Shown piece by piece: positions 35,222 to 43,237 of a stretch of 64,000 nt of DNA. A program made the position numbers and the translations under genes. Origin of the DNA: Mucilaginibacter sp. CSA2-8R (GTDB lineage: Bacteria > Bacteroidota > Bacteroidia > Sphingobacteriales > Sphingobacteriaceae); the NCBI RefSeq assembly GCF_038806765.1, contig NZ_CP152389.1, forward strand, positions 3,534,001 through 3,598,000, written 5' to 3'. The notes under the pieces are model-generated. The model was not told the origin of the DNA. It ran no database searches and saw nothing but the letters and a program-made list of their open reading frames with translations. How positions within the stretch are numbered: position 1 is the first letter of the stretch; each line of letters opens with the position of its first letter.

Positions 35222-35260
35222 TATAAAAAGCAAAGCCCCCTGATGGGCAGGGGGACTTTT
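35222..35260 (-). terminator. Terminator of the tRNA-like RNA gene
   Basis: CCCCCTG (35236-35242) pairs with CAGGGGG (35248-35254) around a short loop, with extra AAAG/CTTT pairing. Read on the minus strand it is followed by a T-rich tract (35222-35235). It lies about 35 nt past the RNA's 3' end. Confidence 0.85.
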
Positions 35261-35293
35261 ACTAACCAATTATAAACCTAAATTATGAGAAGA

Positions 35294-35409
35294 GCTGTAG
35301 GAGAAGGAGTCGAACCTTCATGGAGTGGTTATGCTTATTGCTAAACGGTTCCCAAACTCTCCGCCACCGGGACAAGGAGGTGTGTCTGCCAAATTTCACC
35401 ATCCTACAG
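35294..35409 (-). ncRNA. Class II tRNA-like RNA with oversized variable region
   Basis: On the minus strand an acceptor stem TGTAGGA/TCCTACA (extendable to 8 bp by an outer C-G) encloses a Leu-like D arm (GTG-AAATTTGGCAGA-CAC, 35382-35399). A 5-bp anticodon-type stem with one T-T mismatch closes the loop TTGTCCC (35369-35375; formal anticodon GTC). Next come a 44-nt variable region with a GGAG/CTCC stem (35320-35363) and a canonical T arm GAAGG-TTCGACT-CCTTC (35303-35319). No CCA is encoded. Position 37 is C, where a purine is almost universal, and GTC does not fit a class II tRNA. The gene has its own terminator. It may be a specialised non-coding tRNA mimic or a decayed tRNA-Leu. Confidence 0.7.
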
Positions 35410-35645
35410 TGTTTTTTCTTTTTGTTATTACAAATGTAAGGTAATCACCAATACCTTGCAAATATTTTATTAAAAAAATTTAATTATTATAAAATCATCA
35501 AAATTATTGCAAGTCATTTATCAACCCACTAAAAACAGGCATGATACCATCGCTTCTCTTACCACATTTTTAATGTCAAGTAAAAGTTTAGTTGGATCGC
35601 TCTGCTTATTTTTTGTTGATTCGTGATTTTGTCTTTATTATTAAC
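35410..35645. other. AT-rich intergenic region upstream of the tRNA-like RNA
   Basis: A very AT-rich stretch (35411-35520 contains long A and T runs) that probably holds the promoter of the tRNA-like RNA. I see no clear TAnnTTTG box and no ORF. Confidence 0.5.
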
Positions 35646-35906
35646 TCAACTGGCCGGCCCTTTATTTTCCCAATGGTCTTTTATAATTGCTCCATCTGGT
35701 CCGGTTTGTAGCCGACGAGCAAAACGTTCACCTTTAATTTGGCCTTTTTCATCTTTTTTGCCTATAAAAAGTAAAATCGGCCTGCCTGCATCATCCGTTT
35801 TAAATGCCAAATCATAGCGTTTAAAGGGCATTTCAATAAGGGTTAATGGCTCATAACTTTTGCTCAATAACTTTTGCAACTCCTCTCCTATCTTCATCAC
35901 TTTCAT
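35646..35906 (-). CDS. Hypothetical protein, 86 residues
   Basis: The plausible start is the ATG at 35906 (MKVMKIGEELQKLL) or the one at 35897; the longer frame reaching 36221 overlaps the plus-strand DUF5683 signal peptide and is unlikely. The protein is small, soluble and mixed alpha/beta: EPLTLIEMPFKRYDLAFKTD, then ILLFIGKKDEKGQIKGERF and a charged tail. The pattern AFKTDDAGRP suggests a beta-hairpin. Family not recognised. It lies upstream of the tRNA-like RNA on the same strand, but 236 bp apart. Confidence 0.6.
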   Translation of the reverse strand: MKVMKIGEELQKLLSKSYEPLTLIEMPFKRYDLAFKTDDAGRPILLFIGKKDEKGQIKGERFARRLQTGPDGAIIKDHWENKGPAS

Positions 35907-36099
35907 CCTTTTATATAGCAACCTGCTCAGCAACGGATAGTTTAAGATAATTATAGATTGATCAATAAGCACTCGTAGGGTAATATATACTTTGCGCTTA
36001 TAAATGTTACAATAAGGCCTAAGAAAATACTGTTTATACTTCTGCATAATAAGCCTCATTAAGCTGCGTTTAAGCTCAACACTTAAACACCACAATTTA

Positions 36100-36749
36100 A
36101 TGATTATCAAAAATTTATTGCCGCTGCTGGTTAGTGTTCTTTCTGTAAGCGTAATAGTTGCCGCTCCGGCTTTACCGGCGGATTCCATTAAAACATCGGT
36201 TAATTCAACAAAAAAAATCATTTTAAAAAACGAACGCTACCAGATTCGGCACATAGTCCGCTAATTGCCGTAAAGCGGTCGGCCATGCTACCTGGTTACG
36301 GCCAGTTGTATAACCACCAGTGGTGGAAACTACCTGTAATTTATGCTGGTTTGGGTACCCTGATAGGCTCAGCCATTAATAATTACCGTTACTATAAGCA
36401 ACATCTCACCGTTTACAAATACTACCGCAACGCGACACTTGTAAGTAAAGATATGCCCGAATACCAGTTGTATACTGATTACAAGAAAACAGGAATTACT
36501 TTAAACCAGTTGGAAAGTGCTGTAAATGGTGCACAACGCGATACACAATTTTACTATCTCTGTTTTGCCGGTGCATGGGGCTTACAAATTATTGATGCTT
36601 ATATTGATGCAAAATTTATTCATTCTTATTCTATGAGTCCTGACCTGAGTGTAAAATTTAAACCTAAATTGCATATGCAGCCAACAAGTGCTGATGCACT
36701 TAATAAAGCCACGTTTACACCAATGCTGTGCATGAGTGTAAATTTCTAA
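36100..36749 (+). CDS. DUF5683 family protein, split by a -1 frame change
   Basis: The zero frame from the ATG at 36100 encodes a signal peptide (LLPLLVSVLSVSVIVAAPA) and stops at 36262. The conserved DUF5683 domain lies in the -1 frame, open from before 36216 to 36749: RSAMLPGYGQLYNHQWWKLP, VIYAGLGTLIGSAINNYRYY, and a second hydrophobic helix YYLCFAGAWGLQIIDAYIDA. Joining the frames at the A8 tract (36210-36217) gives a normal-looking protein of about 216 residues. Heptamers A-AAA-AAA (36210), T-TTA-AAA (36222) and A-AAA-AAC (36225) all sit in register for -1 slippage. Programmed frameshifting, transcriptional slippage, a mutation or a sequencing error are all possible. DUF5683 proteins are membrane-associated and of unknown function. 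Confidence 0.75.
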
Positions 36750-36794
36750 ACATTTGTTATGCTCTACTGTAATCATCAATAAGCGCTTAAATAT

Positions 36795-37181
36795 ATGACT
36801 ACCCTTAAAATTTTTGGATTAGTAATGGTATTAGGCCTGGTATCATTTAATGCATCTGCACAAAGCCGCGAGGTTCCGGGAGTATCTCCCATCATCAGGC
36901 CCGGCTCCACAGCATTAATGCAATATCATACAGTGCCTAAATTTACAGTTATACAGTCGGGCAACCAGCAGTATTTGATTAGCTCAGAAGGTTTGAAGCA
37001 CATGAAAGCTGATTGGGTAACTACCGTCAAAATTTTGAAGGACAGTAGCTCAGTAAAGCCATATGGCATTGCAGCTGCTAAAGGCGTAGCTATTTGCGTG
37101 CTGGACGATGCCTACCACCCAGAGGCCATAAAGACACTCAAGCCATGGTTAACTCCATTCAAGCCAAAAAACAATAGTTGA
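36795..37181 (+). CDS. Hypothetical exported protein
   Basis: Predicted 128 residues with a clear signal peptide (LKIFGLVMVLGLVSFNASAQ). The mature part is about 105 residues; SVKPYGIAAAKGVAICVLDD resembles the end of a SusC-type plug domain (YG-x-x-x-x-x-G-V), although too short to be one. It follows the DUF5683 gene by 45 bp and may be co-transcribed. Function unknown. Confidence 0.65.
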   Translation: MTTLKIFGLVMVLGLVSFNASAQSREVPGVSPIIRPGSTALMQYHTVPKFTVIQSGNQQYLISSEGLKHMKADWVTTVKILKDSSSVKPYGIAAAKGVAICVLDDAYHPEAIKTLKPWLTPFKPKNNS

Positions 37182-37312
37182 TTAATGACAAAGCGGAGCG
37201 ACTAACTACATTTTAACCAAAATGTTACACAAACGGGTTAAAATGTGCTGGTTTCAACAAACAAAACCAATATATTTTAAGTTTAGGATTAAACAAACTA
37301 AACTTATTTATT

Positions 37313-37546
37313 ATGGCTAAGGCTAAGAGTGAGAAACCTGCATCGAGTGGTATTACTGCATATTCGGTAAAAACCAAAACTAAAAACGTACCAATGGTTG
37401 ACCCAGTTATCGACGTTAAATCGGGACGTTACATTGCAACCGGCAAAGATAGCGACGGCAACAAAATGGCTGCTATTATGAGCAAAGCCACTGCCGAAGA
37501 ACATATCAAAAGCGGTCATGCTAAAAAAGGTGCTGGCTGGGAGTAA
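37313..37546 (+). CDS. Conserved small hypothetical protein
   Basis: Predicted 77-residue basic soluble protein. It begins MAKAKSEKPASSGITAYSVK and contains TKTKNVPMVDPVIDVKSGRY and KMAAIMSKATAEEHIKSGHA. Lys-rich with no Cys and only two His, both near the C terminus. The composition suggests an abundant cytoplasmic or nucleic-acid-associated protein, but I know of no function. It ends before a terminator at 37601. An antisense ORF of similar length is a shadow. Confidence 0.65.
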   Translation: MAKAKSEKPASSGITAYSVKTKTKNVPMVDPVIDVKSGRYIATGKDSDGNKMAAIMSKATAEEHIKSGHAKKGAGWE

Positions 37547-37600
37547 TTGTTACTCAATAACAGTTAATACGCACCGGTAGCATTAGCATACTTTATAGAG

Positions 37601-37631
37601 AGCAATCTGGATATTCAGGTTGCTTTTTTTT
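37601..37631 (+). terminator. Terminator after the 77-residue gene
   Basis: AGCAATCTG (37601-37609) pairs with CAGGTTGCT (37616-37624) with one G-T wobble, followed by eight T residues. Confidence 0.85.
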
Positions 37632-37710
37632 GCATAATTAAGACGCCGCTATTTCTTTTAAATTAAACAATTTTAATTTATATGATGTTCTTTTTCTCAA
37701 AGACATCATC

Positions 37711-38073
37711 ATGAATAAGCCCATCACTCGTCAACAACACGGCGGTATCGACTATGCCTACAGTGCCGCCGTTGCCATCTTGCCCGAACTGCTAAAATTT
37801 AAAGAACAAAAAAGCGCTACAACACTTTGCCGTGCACTGGCTGGTGGTGCGCTTGTGTATAGCCTGCTCACTAAAGCAGAATGGGTTGCTGCTAAAATTA
37901 TTTCTTTCAAAACTCATTTGCTGATCGATTTTACTACAAGTTTGTTTGCCTTAGGTGCGCCCTGGTTATTGGGCTTTTCGGCCAATGCTAAAGCACGTAA
38001 CACGTTGGTAAGTGTTGGGCTGGCCGGATTAACTGCATCGCTGCTCACTCAACCTACTGAAATGAAGCCGTAA
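37711..38073 (+). CDS. Conserved hypothetical membrane protein
   Basis: Predicted 120 residues. It opens MNKPITRQQHGGIDYAYSAA and contains three or four hydrophobic segments: ALAGGALVYSLLT, HLLIDFTTSLFALGAPWLLG, and TLVSVGLAGLTASLLTQPTE. The RQQHG...DY start and the APW-x-x-GF motif recur in small Bacteroidota membrane proteins often called SPW-like; function unknown. It is a single-gene unit 164 bp past the preceding gene. Confidence 0.7.
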   Translation: MNKPITRQQHGGIDYAYSAAVAILPELLKFKEQKSATTLCRALAGGALVYSLLTKAEWVAAKIISFKTHLLIDFTTSLFALGAPWLLGFSANAKARNTLVSVGLAGLTASLLTQPTEMKP

Positions 38074-38156
38074 CTACTTTTATGATACAGCACTGATATT
38101 TAGCTGCCAACATAGTTCATTATTATATGTTGCTACATCTGTTAATTAAACAAACC

Positions 38157-39017
38157 ATGGCAAATAATATTCAATTTAAAAAAACATTCGAATTAGGCGG
38201 CGACCTGAGCATTAACCGTTTGGGTTACGGCGCCATGCGTATTACCGGCGAAGGCATCTGGGGGCCGCCTAAAGATCATGATGAATCTGTCCGCGTTTTA
38301 AAACGTGCTGTTGAATTAGGTGTAAACTTTATTGATACCGCCGACAGCTACGGCCCTAACGTTTCGGAAGAACTGATTGCAGAGGCGCTTTACCCATACG
38401 GTAATGGTTTGGTAATTGGTACCAAAGGTGGCTTGCTGCGCACCGGCCCTAACCAATGGCCTGTTGATGCCAGCCCTAAACATTTGCAGGAAGCATTGGA
38501 AGGCAGTTTAAAACGCCTGAAACTGGAGCGTATTGACTTGTACCAGTTACACCGCATAGACCCCAATGTACCGGCCGAAGACACTTTTGCCTTTTTGCAA
38601 AAAGCACAGCACGAGGGTAAGGTAAAACACATTGGCTTATCAGAGGTGAGTGTAGATGATATTAAAAAAGCCCAGGAGTTTTTTGAAGTGGTATCGGTAC
38701 AAAACATGTATAGCGTAGATAACCGTAAATGGGAAGAGGTACTGCAGTATACCAAACAGCACAACATTGCCTTCATCCCGTGGTATCCGCTAAGTGCCGG
38801 CAATGTTAAAAGCGAAACCGCCTTGCAGCGTGTGGCCGAAAAACACCAGGCAACGGCTCATCAGGTTGCTTTAAGCTGGCTGTTACATCACGCCGATAAT
38901 ATTCTGTTGATTCCGGGAACTTCTAAAGTATCGCACCTGGAAGACAACATGAAGGCTTTGGAAGTAAACCTAACCGAAGCCGATATGCAGGAACTGGAAA
39001 GTATAACACAGGCATAA
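38157..39017 (+). CDS. Aldo/keto reductase
   Basis: Predicted 286 residues from the ATG at 38157 (MANNIQFKKTFELGG). It is a TIM-barrel NADPH-dependent reductase. The catalytic tetrad is visible: Asp and Tyr in NFIDTADSYGPNVSEELIAE, Lys in GTKGG, and His in LYQLHRIDPN. The C-terminal NADPH-binding segment is LIPGTSKVSHLEDNMKAL. A separate upstream TTG at 38127 gives a longer frame, but its extra residues do not fit the family. Substrate unknown. Confidence 0.92.
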   Translation: MANNIQFKKTFELGGDLSINRLGYGAMRITGEGIWGPPKDHDESVRVLKRAVELGVNFIDTADSYGPNVSEELIAEALYPYGNGLVIGTKGGLLRTGPNQWPVDASPKHLQEALEGSLKRLKLERIDLYQLHRIDPNVPAEDTFAFLQKAQHEGKVKHIGLSEVSVDDIKKAQEFFEVVSVQNMYSVDNRKWEEVLQYTKQHNIAFIPWYPLSAGNVKSETALQRVAEKHQATAHQVALSWLLHHADNILLIPGTSKVSHLEDNMKALEVNLTEADMQELESITQA

Positions 39018-39199
39018 TCACAAAACTAAGGTCTAACTTAACAAAGGCAACTGCTGATGAATGCGGTTGCCTTTGTCATTATAGCTGGCTCTGTCGACCT
39101 TAAGCAGTAAGCGTTCGCGACTTCTTGCCGCAACAATAGCAACTAATGTTGCCGAAGCTAAAACAAGCCTGCCTATAAAACCTTATTCTAAAAACGTTT

Positions 39200-39937
39200 A
39201 TGCAACTTTCACATAATACTATACTAATCACCGGTGGCACCTCGGGCATTGGCTTGGCTTTCGCACAGGAGTTTAAACAGCGCGATAATACCGTTATTAT
39301 TTGCGGCCGGCGCGAAGACCGCTTGAACGAAATCACCGTTCAGCATCCAGGCATTATTACCCGCGTATGCGATGTGGCTGACGAGCAGCAACGCCGTGAA
39401 CTGGTAGAATGGCTGGTAACCAACTACCCTGATGTTAATATTTTAATTAACAATGCAGGCGTCCAGCTATTAACTGACCTTACCCAGCCGACCGATTTAA
39501 GCCGGGTTCGCTCAGAAATTGAAACTAATCTGATTGCGCCCATTCACCTGTCATCGCTGCTGGCGCCTCACCTGCGCGATAAAAACGGAGCGGCTATTAT
39601 TAATATTTCGTCGGGTCTGGCCTTTGCACCTTTAGCATTTATGCCGGTGTATTGTGCTACTAAAGCCGCCGTTCATTCCATAACGCTGTCGCTAAGGCAT
39701 CAGCTAAAGGATACGCACGTTAAAGTTTTTGAAATTGCTCCGCCAGCAGTGGATACCGAACTGGGGCACGACCGCCGCGAAGATAAAAGCCAGTCGCATG
39801 GTGGCATGCCTGTAGCGGATTTTATTGCCGGCGCTATTGATGCCCTGCAAAACGACACCTACGAAGCCGCTATCGGCCAGGCCGAACACCTCCGCACCAA
39901 ACGCGAAGAACTGTTTGATGCAATGAATAATCAATAG
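39200..39937 (+). CDS. Short-chain dehydrogenase/reductase (DltE-like)
   Basis: Predicted 245-residue classical SDR. Motifs: TGGTSGIGLAFAQEF at residues 11-25, GRREDR after strand two favouring NADPH, NNAG near residue 90, and the active-site YCATKAAVHSI. The overall pattern resembles the DltE subgroup (EIAPPAVDTELGHD). No D-alanylation genes are nearby, so the name reflects similarity only. It follows the aldo/keto reductase by 180 bp and ends at a terminator. Confidence 0.88.
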   Translation: MQLSHNTILITGGTSGIGLAFAQEFKQRDNTVIICGRREDRLNEITVQHPGIITRVCDVADEQQRRELVEWLVTNYPDVNILINNAGVQLLTDLTQPTDLSRVRSEIETNLIAPIHLSSLLAPHLRDKNGAAIINISSGLAFAPLAFMPVYCATKAAVHSITLSLRHQLKDTHVKVFEIAPPAVDTELGHDRREDKSQSHGGMPVADFIAGAIDALQNDTYEAAIGQAEHLRTKREELFDAMNNQ

Positions 39938-39953
39938 AAAGTCAGCCCCACCT

Positions 39954-39982
39954 AAGTCCTCCCCTGAAGGGGAGGACTTTTT
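39954..39982 (+). terminator. Terminator after the SDR gene
   Basis: AAGTCCTCCCC (39954-39964) and GGGGAGGACTT (39969-39979) form a perfect 11-bp stem with a TGAA loop, followed by T residues. Confidence 0.9.
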
Positions 39983-40003
39983 GATTGCATACCTGACAAA
40001 TAT

Positions 40004-40294
40004 TTAGACGGTAGCTTGTCTAAACGGTTTTACATCAATAGTTTCCCATACGCGTTCGGTTACGTAGGGGTCGCTGTTTTTCCAAGCTTCCATTTGCTCA
40101 TCGCTCTCAAACTGTACAATCATCACCGAACCTATCATTTTATCTTCGGCGTTTAAAATCGCACCTCCTGCTATATAATTGTTGTTTTCTTTCAACTCTT
40201 TAACTTTATCTAAGTGGTGAGGACGTACATTCATGCGGCGTTGCAGGGCATCAGCATCGGTAAAATCGTAAGCGGTAATTACGTATTGTTTCAT
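40004..40294 (-). CDS. YciI-like family protein
   Basis: Predicted 96-residue protein with the ferredoxin-like YciI fold: MKQYVITAYDFTDADALQRR at strand one, then RPHHLDKVKELKENNNYIAGG with the family His, and SVMIVQFESDEQMEAWKNSD, ending PYVTERVWETIDVKPF. YciI proteins are small and dimeric; the His-Asp pair may act as an active site, but most have no known reaction. It stands alone between the SDR gene and galK. Confidence 0.88.
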   Translation of the reverse strand: MKQYVITAYDFTDADALQRRMNVRPHHLDKVKELKENNNYIAGGAILNAEDKMIGSVMIVQFESDEQMEAWKNSDPYVTERVWETIDVKPFRQATV

Positions 40295-40481
40295 AATCTT
40301 AAGTATATACCAAGTTCAACAAGCTACCAGTGCTGCCTGTTTTGTTAGTTTTAAAGTTTAGCAAATACTGTTTAAACCGATTGCATACAGCCAAATTAAG
40401 CGTTTCTGTTTTCTCCTTACCAAACTTAGTAAGTGTAAAAATTACAACTAAATAAATCGCCCAAAATTTGAGTAGCTTTTA

Positions 40482-40489
40482 TACTTTTG
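40482..40489 (+). promoter_or_regulatory. Candidate -7 promoter box of galK
   Basis: TACTTTTG fits the Bacteroidota TAnnTTTG box and ends seven bases before the galK ATG at 40496, so the transcript would be nearly leaderless. A TTTG lies at 40467-40470, closer than the usual spacing, which weakens the call. Confidence 0.35.
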
Positions 40490-40495
40490 CTTACC

Positions 40496-41656
40496 ATGAA
40501 TTTAGAACAACTTAAACAGCAATTTGAAACGGTTTTTGACCAACAGGCACTTGGAAGCTACTTTTGCCCTGGCCGCGTTAATTTGATAGGCGAGCATATT
40601 GATTATAACGGCGGTTTAGTAATGCCTTGCGCCATTAACTTTGGCACCTGGATGCTTATTGCACCTAACCAGGATAATGTTTTCCGTTTCAGAAGCATCA
40701 ATTTTGAGGAGTTTTATGAAATTGGTGTACAAACATCTTATACCAAAACCGGCCGCGAATGGTACAACTATCCTTTGGGTGTTTTACACCACTTTGTAGC
40801 CGATGGTAAAAAGGTAGAAGGCCTTGACGTGTTGTACTACGGCAACGTACCTATCGGTTCGGGCTTATCATCATCCGCCTCTATTGAAATTGCTACGGCG
40901 TTTGCATTTAATCAGTTTTTTAAAAGTGATTATAGCAAGCTTGAGCTGGTTAAAATGGCTAAATCTGTTGAAAATAATTTTATCGGCTTAAGCAGTGGTA
41001 TCATGGACCAGTTTGCCGTAGCCTTTGGCGAAGCCAATAAGGCCCTGATGCTGAATTGCGACACGCTGGATTACCAGGCTGTTGATGCCTATTTAGGCGA
41101 TAACATTTTAGCAGTAATTAACACCAACAAACCCCGCAAACTGGCCGAGTCTAAATACAACGAGCGTGTACAGGAATGCAAGCAGGCTTTGGCAAATTTG
41201 CAAGAGAAATTGAAAATTAATCACCTTTGCGATATAGACGGCGCCACTTTTGAACAGTATCGTTACCTGATTAATAACGATGTTATATTAAGACGTGCCC
41301 GCCACGTGATTGAAGAAAACGACCGTGTTAAATTAGCTGCCGAAGCTTTGGCTCAGCATAATTTAGCTGAGTTTGGCCGTTTGATGTATGCCTCGCACGA
41401 GTCATTACAAAATGATTACGAAGTAAGCGGTGTAGAACTGGATACCATTGTTGAATATAGCAAAACTGACGAAAATGTAGTGGGTGCTCGTATGACGGGA
41501 GCTGGTTTTGGCGGGTGTGCCATTGCCATTGTTAAAGCCGATGCGTTCGATAGCTTCCGCCACAACCTGGTTGCTTACTATACCGACAAAGTTGGTTATG
41601 CTCCTTCAGTGTATGCGACCAGCATTTGTGATGGTGTGCACGAACTGAGCAACTAA
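40496..41656 (+). CDS. galK: Galactokinase
   Basis: Predicted 386 residues from the ATG at 40496. It phosphorylates galactose to galactose-1-phosphate (Leloir pathway). GHMP-kinase motifs: GRVNLIGEHIDYNGGLVM at the N terminus, the ATP-binding PIGSGLSSSASIE near residue 120, and GARMTGAGFGGCAIAIV near the C terminus. The catalytic Asp lies in GIMDQFAVAFG. The length is normal. No other Leloir genes are adjacent; a UDP-sugar epimerase is at 59 kb but looks more like a glucuronate epimerase. Confidence 0.95.
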   Translation: MNLEQLKQQFETVFDQQALGSYFCPGRVNLIGEHIDYNGGLVMPCAINFGTWMLIAPNQDNVFRFRSINFEEFYEIGVQTSYTKTGREWYNYPLGVLHHFVADGKKVEGLDVLYYGNVPIGSGLSSSASIEIATAFAFNQFFKSDYSKLELVKMAKSVENNFIGLSSGIMDQFAVAFGEANKALMLNCDTLDYQAVDAYLGDNILAVINTNKPRKLAESKYNERVQECKQALANLQEKLKINHLCDIDGATFEQYRYLINNDVILRRARHVIEENDRVKLAAEALAQHNLAEFGRLMYASHESLQNDYEVSGVELDTIVEYSKTDENVVGARMTGAGFGGCAIAIVKADAFDSFRHNLVAYYTDKVGYAPSVYATSICDGVHELSN

Positions 41657-41754
41657 CAAGAAAAAGACATAACTTAATGGTTTACTGCTGATGTAACAGG
41701 CCTAAATTAGCCCTATCGCGTCAGCAGTGAACCATTAATGTTTTATAAGTATTT

Positions 41755-42291
41755 ATGCGAAAATTAAAGTTAGACGAGCTTAACCGGGTTTCGGTTGATG
41801 AGTTTAAAGAGCAGGAAAAACTGCCCATAGCTATAGTGCTGGACAATGTGCGGAGTATGCATAATGTAGGCTCTATATTTCGTACCGGTGATGGCTTTGC
41901 CGTTGAGCAAATTTGCTTATGCGGCATTACCGGGCAGCCGCCCCACCGCGAAATTGAAAAAACCGCATTGGGTGCTACTCAATCGGTTAACTGGACCCAC
42001 CACGCAGATACCGCAAGCGCGGTAGACCAGCTTCGCGAAGATGGTTATATTATTATAGCTGTAGAGCAGGCCGAAAACAGCACCATGCTGCACGAGTACC
42101 AACCCTTGCCCCAGCAAAAATTTGCACTTATTTTTGGCAACGAGGTAAACGGCGTGGCCGACGATGTAATGGCCAAAATAGACACCTGTTTAGAGATCCC
42201 CCAGTTTGGCACCAAGCATTCATTTAATATTGTAGTATCTGCAGGTATCGTATTATGGGACTTCTTTGCCAAACTGAAGCTTACCCGTTAG
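41755..42291 (+). CDS. TrmH/SpoU family RNA methyltransferase
   Basis: Predicted 178-residue SPOUT methyltransferase. Motif 1 is VLDNVRSMHNVGSIFRTGDG, with the conserved Asn and Arg; motif 2 is ALIFGNEVNGV; motif 3 is CLEIPQFGTKHSFNIVVSAGIVLWD, read in pieces. These form the SAM-binding knot and the 2'-O-methylation site. The short length, without an L30e-like N-terminal domain, suggests a tRNA or rRNA ribose methylase; the target is unknown. The next gene starts two bases after its stop. Confidence 0.9.
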   Translation: MRKLKLDELNRVSVDEFKEQEKLPIAIVLDNVRSMHNVGSIFRTGDGFAVEQICLCGITGQPPHREIEKTALGATQSVNWTHHADTASAVDQLREDGYIIIAVEQAENSTMLHEYQPLPQQKFALIFGNEVNGVADDVMAKIDTCLEIPQFGTKHSFNIVVSAGIVLWDFFAKLKLTR

Positions 42292-42292
42292 A

Positions 42293-42952
42293 ATGAATGC
42301 TGTTGCCAAAAAATTATTGATGAAACCGGGGCAAAGCTGGTTGTTATACAACGCACCCGAAAATTATCTGAACACGCTCGCCCCGCTGCCTGACAATTTG
42401 CAGATCAGTTATGCACCGAAGGGCCAGTTTGACGGCATTCAGCTATTTACGTTAAACCGAGCCGAATTAGTAGCAAACCTAAAGCAGATACAGCCGGTAT
42501 TACAACCCAACACCGTCTTGTGGATTGTTTATCCTAAAAAAAGTTCGGGCATAGCATCTGACCTGGCCATGATGAGCAGTTGGGACGAAGTAACGCCTTA
42601 CGGCTTAACAGGCGTGGCTGCCGCAGCTATAGATGCCACCTGGACGGCCTTACGTTTTCGCCCGATTGAGCATTCAAATATATCGGCCACCCGCAATAGC
42701 GAGATTGAGAAAAACAATTATGCAGCTTACGTTGATATAATTAATAAAAAGGTAACCTTACCTACCCAAATGGCTGTTGAGCTGGCAAAAACACCATTGG
42801 CTTTAACTAACTTCGAGAAGCTCTCGTACAGTAATCAAAAAGAATATGTTTTGTGGGTATTAACCGCCAAGCAGGATAAAACCCGGATAGACCGGATAAC
42901 AAAAACCATCGAAAAATTGCTGGACGGTAAAAAGAATCCGTCTGATAAATAA
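42293..42952 (+). CDS. Two-domain hypothetical protein (DUF3052-like plus YdeI-like tail)
   Basis: Predicted 219 residues. The N-terminal half (KPGQSWLLYNAPENYLNTLA, VLWIVYPKKSSGIASDLAMM, YGLTGVAAAAIDATWTALRF) resembles the DUF3052 family. The C-terminal part (TPLALTNFEKLSYSNQKEYV, LWVLTAKQDKTRIDRITKTI) matches the YdeI/OmpD-associated tail, in which a Lys/Arg-rich helix pair is repeated. The fusion of the two is not rare in Bacteroidota, but its role is unknown. It is coupled to the methyltransferase gene by a one-base gap. Confidence 0.75.
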   Translation: MNAVAKKLLMKPGQSWLLYNAPENYLNTLAPLPDNLQISYAPKGQFDGIQLFTLNRAELVANLKQIQPVLQPNTVLWIVYPKKSSGIASDLAMMSSWDEVTPYGLTGVAAAAIDATWTALRFRPIEHSNISATRNSEIEKNNYAAYVDIINKKVTLPTQMAVELAKTPLALTNFEKLSYSNQKEYVLWVLTAKQDKTRIDRITKTIEKLLDGKKNPSDK

Positions 42953-43009
42953 TCGGCTTTTTTCATATCCTACGCGTCAACCATATGCGGTTTGCGCTGT
43001 TGTAGCAGC

Positions 43010-43207
43010 ATGACAGCAAAATTTATTGAACTTACAGATAAAAATGACCGCCCGGTCCTTATTAACGTTAATCATGTTACTTCAATCGTAGTATACACCG
43101 AACCCGAAGAACGTGTGCATGTATATGTTACAGGCGACAATCAATCCTTCGTTACCGTAAAAGAAAGTTACGACCAGGTAAAGCAAATGGTAATGGCAGC
43201 TGAGTAA
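43010..43207 (+). CDS. Small conserved hypothetical (FlbD-like fold)
   Basis: Predicted 65 residues from the ATG at 43010 (MTAKFIELTDKNDRPVLINV). It is beta-rich: NVNHVTSIVVYTEPEERVHV, then QSFVTVKESYDQVKQMVMAA. The pattern I-x-L-x-N-x-x-x-I resembles the FlbD/DUF-type small proteins. No flagellar genes are expected in this lineage, so a general role is more likely. Starting further upstream (42992) is less convincing. Confidence 0.7.
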   Translation: MTAKFIELTDKNDRPVLINVNHVTSIVVYTEPEERVHVYVTGDNQSFVTVKESYDQVKQMVMAAE

Positions 43208-43237
43208 GTGATTTATCGATTTCATTGATTTGAGGAA

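Noticed and set aside
35294..35409. tRNA on the plus strand at the same place
   Set aside because: Only the minus strand gives a canonical T arm (GGTTCGACTCC) and Leu-type D arm; the plus strand merely mirrors the acceptor stem.
35907..36221. Longer minus-strand ORF up to 36221
   Set aside because: The extra N-terminal part is antisense to the DUF5683 signal peptide and has unnatural composition.
36285..36749. DUF5683 gene starting independently at the ATG at 36285
   Set aside because: Upstream residues in the same frame (KRTLPDSAHSPLIAVKRSA) continue the family pattern and a signal peptide would be missing; a split gene explains both parts.
37304..37519. Antisense ORF opposite the 77-residue gene
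   Set aside because: Cys/Phe/His-rich shadow with poor codon use; the plus-strand frame is the better candidate.
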